Assembly (NCBI GenBank): GCA_945874195.1 | Contig: CAMCFW010000104.1 | Span: 1 to 7,135 of the forward strand | Direction: 5' to 3' | DNA: 7,135 bases | From: Chryseobacterium gleum | GTDB lineage: Bacteria > Bacteroidota > Bacteroidia > UBA10329 | Part shown: one piece after another, positions 6,065-7,135 of the stretch | Numbering within the stretch: the stretch's first letter is position 1 | Layout: each line of letters begins with the position of its first letter | The notes under the pieces: generated by a model | Seen by the model: the letters and a program-made list of their open reading frames with translations, nothing else | What the model was told of the DNA's origin: nothing | Databases searched by the model: none | Position numbers and translations under genes: made by a program

Positions 6065-7083
6065 GCTTTTCTACTTCTATAGTTCTGTTCCCAGTTCCAT
6101 GATGAACTGAGCCCCTCTTTCAAACCCAATTCCGCCTTCCAATTCAGTTTGGCGTTGGCCTTCGAGGTGTCGGCAAAAACCTGTGTGATGTCGCCCGCGC
6201 GCCTTGGCCCGAAGCTGTATGGCACTTTACGTCCGGTCACTGCTTCGAACGTATTGACCACTTCAAGAACGCTACTTCCTTGTCCCGTGCCCACATTGAA
6301 AACCTCATAGTTACTTTCCATCTGATCATTCTCAATTCTCCGCAACGATTGCACATGCGCCTTGGCCAGATCGACCACATGAATGTAATCGCGGATGCAG
6401 GTGCCGTCAACGGTTGGATAATCATTTCCGAAAATGGTGAGTTCCTTTCGGATACCTGCTGCCGTCTGCGTTACATACGGAACAAGATTGTTGGGGATTC
6501 CGGTAGGCAACTCCCCGATCTTAGCAGATGCATGCGCCCCTATCGGATTGAAATAACGCAACGAGATGGCCTTTAAACCATCAGCCCGGCTTGAATCCCT
6601 GATGATGTCCTCGCACATGGATTTGGTGTTTCCGTAAGGCGATTCTGCCTCCTTTCTTGGCGTTTCTTCGGTGACAGGGCAAACGTCAGGCTGGCCATAA
6701 ACCGTGCAACTGCTAGAAAAGACCAGATTAGTGACCTGATGCTTTCTCATCTCAAAAAGCAGGTTTATGAGGCTGTCCAGATTATTCCGATAGTAGCCCA
6801 ACGGATCCTGTACCGATTCGCCCACGGCCTTTTTGGCAGCGAAATGGATGACGGATTTTGCACGCTTGCCCAACTTCTGAAAAACAGCGGAAAGTTGACT
6901 GGAGTCGTCCATGTCAACTTTAAAGAATCCGGGACGTTTTCCAGTGATCTCTTCAATGGAATCGATCACCGTTTCTGACGAGTTCGACAGGTTATCAAGA
7001 ATGACCACTTCGTAGCCATTATTGATCAGTTCCACCACCGTGTGAGAACCGATGTAGCCTGTTCCGCCCGTTACGATAACCAT
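6061..7083 (-). CDS. galE: UDP-glucose 4-epimerase GalE
   Basis: The 340-aa protein matches GalE end to end: GGTGYIGSH (6-14), ILDNLSNS (28-35), HFAAKKAVGESVQDPL (80-95), SSSCTVYGQP (123-132), the catalytic YGNTK (Tyr150, Lys154), LRYFNPIGAH (175-184), NNLVPYV (198-204), DGTCIRDYIHVVDLA (226-240) and a C-terminal RAGDITQVFADTSKA. It interconverts UDP-glucose and UDP-galactose with tightly bound NAD in the cytosol. The ATG at 7083 fits the canonical N-terminus, where the first Rossmann strand begins at residue 2. The frame stays open upstream to the window edge, but nothing there belongs to this fold. At the position of E. coli Tyr299 there is Val302, a smaller residue, so activity on UDP-GlcNAc/GalNAc is possible. 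It is the first complete gene of the galE-rfbB-wbpP series; a preceding gene appears to end 1 nt before it. Confidence 0.96.
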   Translation of the reverse strand: MVIVTGGTGYIGSHTVVELINNGYEVVILDNLSNSSETVIDSIEEITGKRPGFFKVDMDDSSQLSAVFQKLGKRAKSVIHFAAKKAVGESVQDPLGYYRNNLDSLINLLFEMRKHQVTNLVFSSSCTVYGQPDVCPVTEETPRKEAESPYGNTKSMCEDIIRDSSRADGLKAISLRYFNPIGAHASAKIGELPTGIPNNLVPYVTQTAAGIRKELTIFGNDYPTVDGTCIRDYIHVVDLAKAHVQSLRRIENDQMESNYEVFNVGTGQGSSVLEVVNTFEAVTGRKVPYSFGPRRAGDITQVFADTSKANAKLNWKAELGLKEGLSSSWNWEQNYRSRKA

Positions 7084-7084
7084 C

Positions 7085-7135
7085 TTAGAGGCTCCAGTAT
7101 TGAAGCTGCTTGATCTTATTCTTGTAAACCCCTTT
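7085..7135 (-). CDS. C-terminal end of an upstream gene in the sugar operon (partial, unidentified)
   Basis: On the minus strand one frame reads 16 codons from the window edge, ending YKNKIKQLQYWSL, then TAA at 7087-7085. The stop is 1 nt before the galE ATG, the close spacing seen between the other genes of this operon. A third frame is closed here, while the galE frame itself is open. The tail is lysine-rich and aromatic and I cannot assign it to a family. It is supported only by frame and spacing. Confidence 0.4.
   Translation of the reverse strand, partial: KGVYKNKIKQLQYWSL

Overview
The window looks like a gene-dense piece of chromosome from a Bacteroidota species (Flavobacteriia/Cytophagia-type), possibly an environmental one. 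The clues are promoter-like TAnnTTTG boxes, start codons without a convincing Shine-Dalgarno sequence, menaquinone synthesis by the futalosine route, a PTPS-type pterin enzyme and a Bacteroidota-style secreted lipoprotein. Nearly every base is coding and the longest gap between genes is 69 bp. I see no tRNA, rRNA, insertion sequence, CRISPR array or integrase.

Left part (1-1290, minus strand): mqnB (futalosine hydrolase) followed by mqnD (1,4-dihydroxy-6-naphthoate synthase, cut by the window edge). The two overlap by 11 bp and form a menaquinone operon. A 69-bp divergent region (1291-1359) with a TAnnTTTG box facing each way separates it from the plus-strand genes.

Middle (1360-4018, plus strand): a 6-pyruvoyl-tetrahydropterin synthase/QueD-family enzyme, then fabD (malonyl-CoA:ACP transacylase), then an exported, probably lipid-anchored protein of the vanadium haloperoxidase/PAP2 superfamily. 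A 16-nt perfect palindrome covers the stop codon of the pterin gene and most of the 11-bp gap before fabD. The haloperoxidase-like protein keeps the basic oxyanion-binding residues of the family. It lacks both histidines normally used for catalysis and vanadate coordination, so it may be a pseudoenzyme or a phosphate/oxyanion-binding protein. It is the most unusual item in the window.

Right part (4008-7135, minus strand): the 3' end of a surface-polysaccharide nucleotide-sugar operon in the order [partial gene]-galE-rfbB-wbpP-like. Spacing is +1, -4 and -1 nt. The three complete enzymes are all extended short-chain dehydrogenases acting on UDP- or dTDP-hexoses: UDP-Glc/Gal 4-epimerase, dTDP-glucose 4,6-dehydratase and UDP-GlcNAc/GalNAc 4-epimerase. 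Together they would supply Gal, GalNAc and 6-deoxyhexose precursors for O-antigen, capsule or exopolysaccharide. This operon runs tail-to-tail into the haloperoxidase-like gene, with an 11-bp overlap of the two coding sequences and no recognisable terminator.
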